Source of the DNA: Streptomyces sp. LX-29 | GTDB lineage: Bacteria > Actinomycetota > Actinomycetes > Streptomycetales > Streptomycetaceae | Assembly: GCF_029541745.1 (NCBI RefSeq) | Contig: NZ_CP089746.1 | Span: forward strand, 3,038,001 to 3,102,000 | Direction of reading: 5' to 3' | Length of the DNA: 64,000 nucleotides | Part shown: positions 61,983 to 64,000 of the stretch, piece after piece | Layout of the letters: every line of letters begins with the position of its first letter | How positions within the stretch are numbered: the stretch's first letter is position 1 | The notes under the pieces: generated by a model | Database searches by the model: none | Told to the model about the DNA's origin: nothing | What the model saw: only the letters and a program-made list of their open reading frames with translations | Made by a program: the position numbers and the translations under genes

Positions 61983-62750
61983 ATGACGACTGCACTGATT
62001 ACGGGATCGACGGCCGGGATCGGCGCGGCCTTCGCGCGCCGGCTCGCGGCCGACGGGCACGACGTGGTGCTGGTGGCGCGGGACGAGAAGCGACTGCGCG
62101 AGCAGGCCGCCGAACTGCACGACCGGCACGGGGTCGAGGCGGAGGTGCTGCGCGCCGACCTGGCGGAGGACGCGGGGATCGAGGCGGTGGCCTCCCGACT
62201 GTCCGACCGCAGGCGCCCCGTCGACCTGCTCATCAACAACGCGGGGTTCGCGCTGCGCGGCCGCTTCCTGGAGGTGCCGGTCGCCGACGAGCTACGGATG
62301 ATCAAGGTGCATGTCGAGGCGGTGCTCCGGCTCACCACCGCGGCCACCGACGCGATGCGGGAGCGTGGCCGCGGCGGCGTCATCAACGTCGCCTCCGTCG
62401 GGGCGTTCTTCCCGCGCGGGACGTACGGGGCCGGCAAGGCGTGGGTGGTGCAGTTCACCCAGGGGGCGGCGCGGGACCTGGCCGTCTCGGGGGTGCGGCT
62501 GATGGCCCTGTGCCCCGGCTTCGTGCGGACCGAGTTCCACCAGCGTGCGGGGGTGCCCACCGACAACGTCCCCGGCTGGATGTGGCTCGACGCGGACCGC
62601 GTGGTCGCCGCCGCCCTCAAGGACTTCGCCCGCGGCAAGTCCCTCTCCGTCCCCGACCCCCGCTACAAGGCCCTCATGGGGATCGCGAAGATAACGCCCC
62701 GCGCCGCGGTGTCCCGCATCTCCAACAACGCGGCGCGCCCCAAGAGGTGA
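61983..62750 (+). CDS. Short-chain dehydrogenase/reductase (DltE/KR-like)
   Basis: The 255-residue classical SDR has the cofactor motif ALITGSTAGIGAAFARRLAADGHDVVLVARDE, NNAGFALRG, and a catalytic region VINVASVGAFFPRGTYGAGKAW with Ser, Tyr and Lys in the YxxxK spacing. LMALCPGFVRTEFH follows. ATG 61983, 61 bp after the MOSC gene on the same strand. Substrate unknown; similar actinobacterial proteins are general oxidoreductases. Confidence 0.9.
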   Translation: MTTALITGSTAGIGAAFARRLAADGHDVVLVARDEKRLREQAAELHDRHGVEAEVLRADLAEDAGIEAVASRLSDRRRPVDLLINNAGFALRGRFLEVPVADELRMIKVHVEAVLRLTTAATDAMRERGRGGVINVASVGAFFPRGTYGAGKAWVVQFTQGAARDLAVSGVRLMALCPGFVRTEFHQRAGVPTDNVPGWMWLDADRVVAAALKDFARGKSLSVPDPRYKALMGIAKITPRAAVSRISNNAARPKR

Positions 62751-63010
62751 GCCGTGCCGGCGGCGCCGCCGGGTGAGTGAACGCGCCCTGCATATGCCGG
62801 AGGGTTGCGCCCGGTTCGGCCCCGCCGAACACCACCGTCGGACGCCTCGCCGTCGGGGCGGAACGATGGCCCCCACCGGTGGAAGCCACGTCCCAGGACG
62901 CGAACCACGTCCCGCCGCGACGGCGAGCAACCCGATTGGCGCAGTCCGGCGGGGCCGAACCGCCCCCCGGCCACCGGCCGGAACGAACCCCTGGCCACCG
63001 GCCGGAAAAA
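62751..63010. other. Gene-free spacer before the groEL terminator
   Basis: 260 bp with repeated CCACCGGCCGGAA words (near 62981 and 62998), otherwise nothing recognised. Confidence 0.5.
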
Positions 63011-63055
63011 CGGGCTTGGCCCGGACCCCTCAGCGAGGGGTCCGGGCCAAGCCCG
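63011..63055 (-). terminator. groEL1 Rho-independent terminator
   Basis: Perfect 20-bp stem (63011-63030 / 63036-63055) with a 5-nt loop. On the minus strand it is followed by TTTTT (63010-63006), a proper intrinsic terminator for groEL1. Confidence 0.93.
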
Positions 63056-63080
63056 TTGCGTACGGTCCCTGACCGGGAGG

Positions 63081-64000
<920 letters not shown>

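Overview
The window is high-GC actinobacterial DNA, almost certainly Streptomyces. The right end carries bldM, whiD, a sigD-type sigma factor, guaB, a guaB3-type paralogue and a His-tailed groEL1, a neighbourhood I recognise from Streptomyces core chromosomes. No rRNA, tRNA, CRISPR array or insertion sequence is visible.

Left end (1-2.6 kb): the C-terminal half of an AfsR/SARP-type regulator (winged helix plus TPR repeats) is followed by a small cytoplasmic protein with five DNHAGS repeats. This protein resembles the AfsS family and has a PhoP/AfsR-like 11-bp direct-repeat promoter upstream. A second gene encodes a secreted peptide that carries the same DNHA motif twice. Between the two lie fourteen G5 tracts in 131 bp and a 20-bp hairpin. 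An AfsK-like kinase with a PQQ propeller sits about 6 kb further on, so an AfsK/AfsR/AfsS-like set is gathered at one locus.

Middle (2.7-39.6 kb): a large acyl-CoA catabolic region. It holds two AMP-forming and one NDP-forming acyl-CoA synthetase, four acyl-CoA dehydrogenases, two enoyl-CoA hydratases, two SCP2-thiolase-like (Ltp) proteins and two DUF35 partners. It also holds an amidohydrolase, a cyclase, an SDR, an aldehyde and an alcohol dehydrogenase, an HsaB-like flavin reductase, an F420-type nitroreductase, two VOC proteins, a flavin monooxygenase and a TetR regulator. The gene set resembles actinobacterial steroid side-chain or alicyclic acid degradation, but the substrate cannot be read from sequence. 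Ten copies of a palindrome, CTGAC-N5-GTCAG, sit in promoters of this region and nowhere else that I saw, so it looks like one regulon. Several enzymes carry long low-complexity insertions in surface loops, and many intergenic gaps hold short tandem repeats, which suggests local repeat expansion.

Right part (39.6-64 kb): core and developmental genes. A pseudokinase lies beside an active Ser/Thr kinase of the same layout. Then come a serine hydrolase, glpD, a nucleotide-sugar dehydrogenase whose catalytic Cys position is Gly, a large surface protein, an MreB-like protein with an insertion, and two small membrane proteins. These are followed by a small secreted Cys protein, guaB3, guaB, sigD, bldM, whiD, a LysR regulator, a MOSC protein, an SDR and the 3' part of groEL1.
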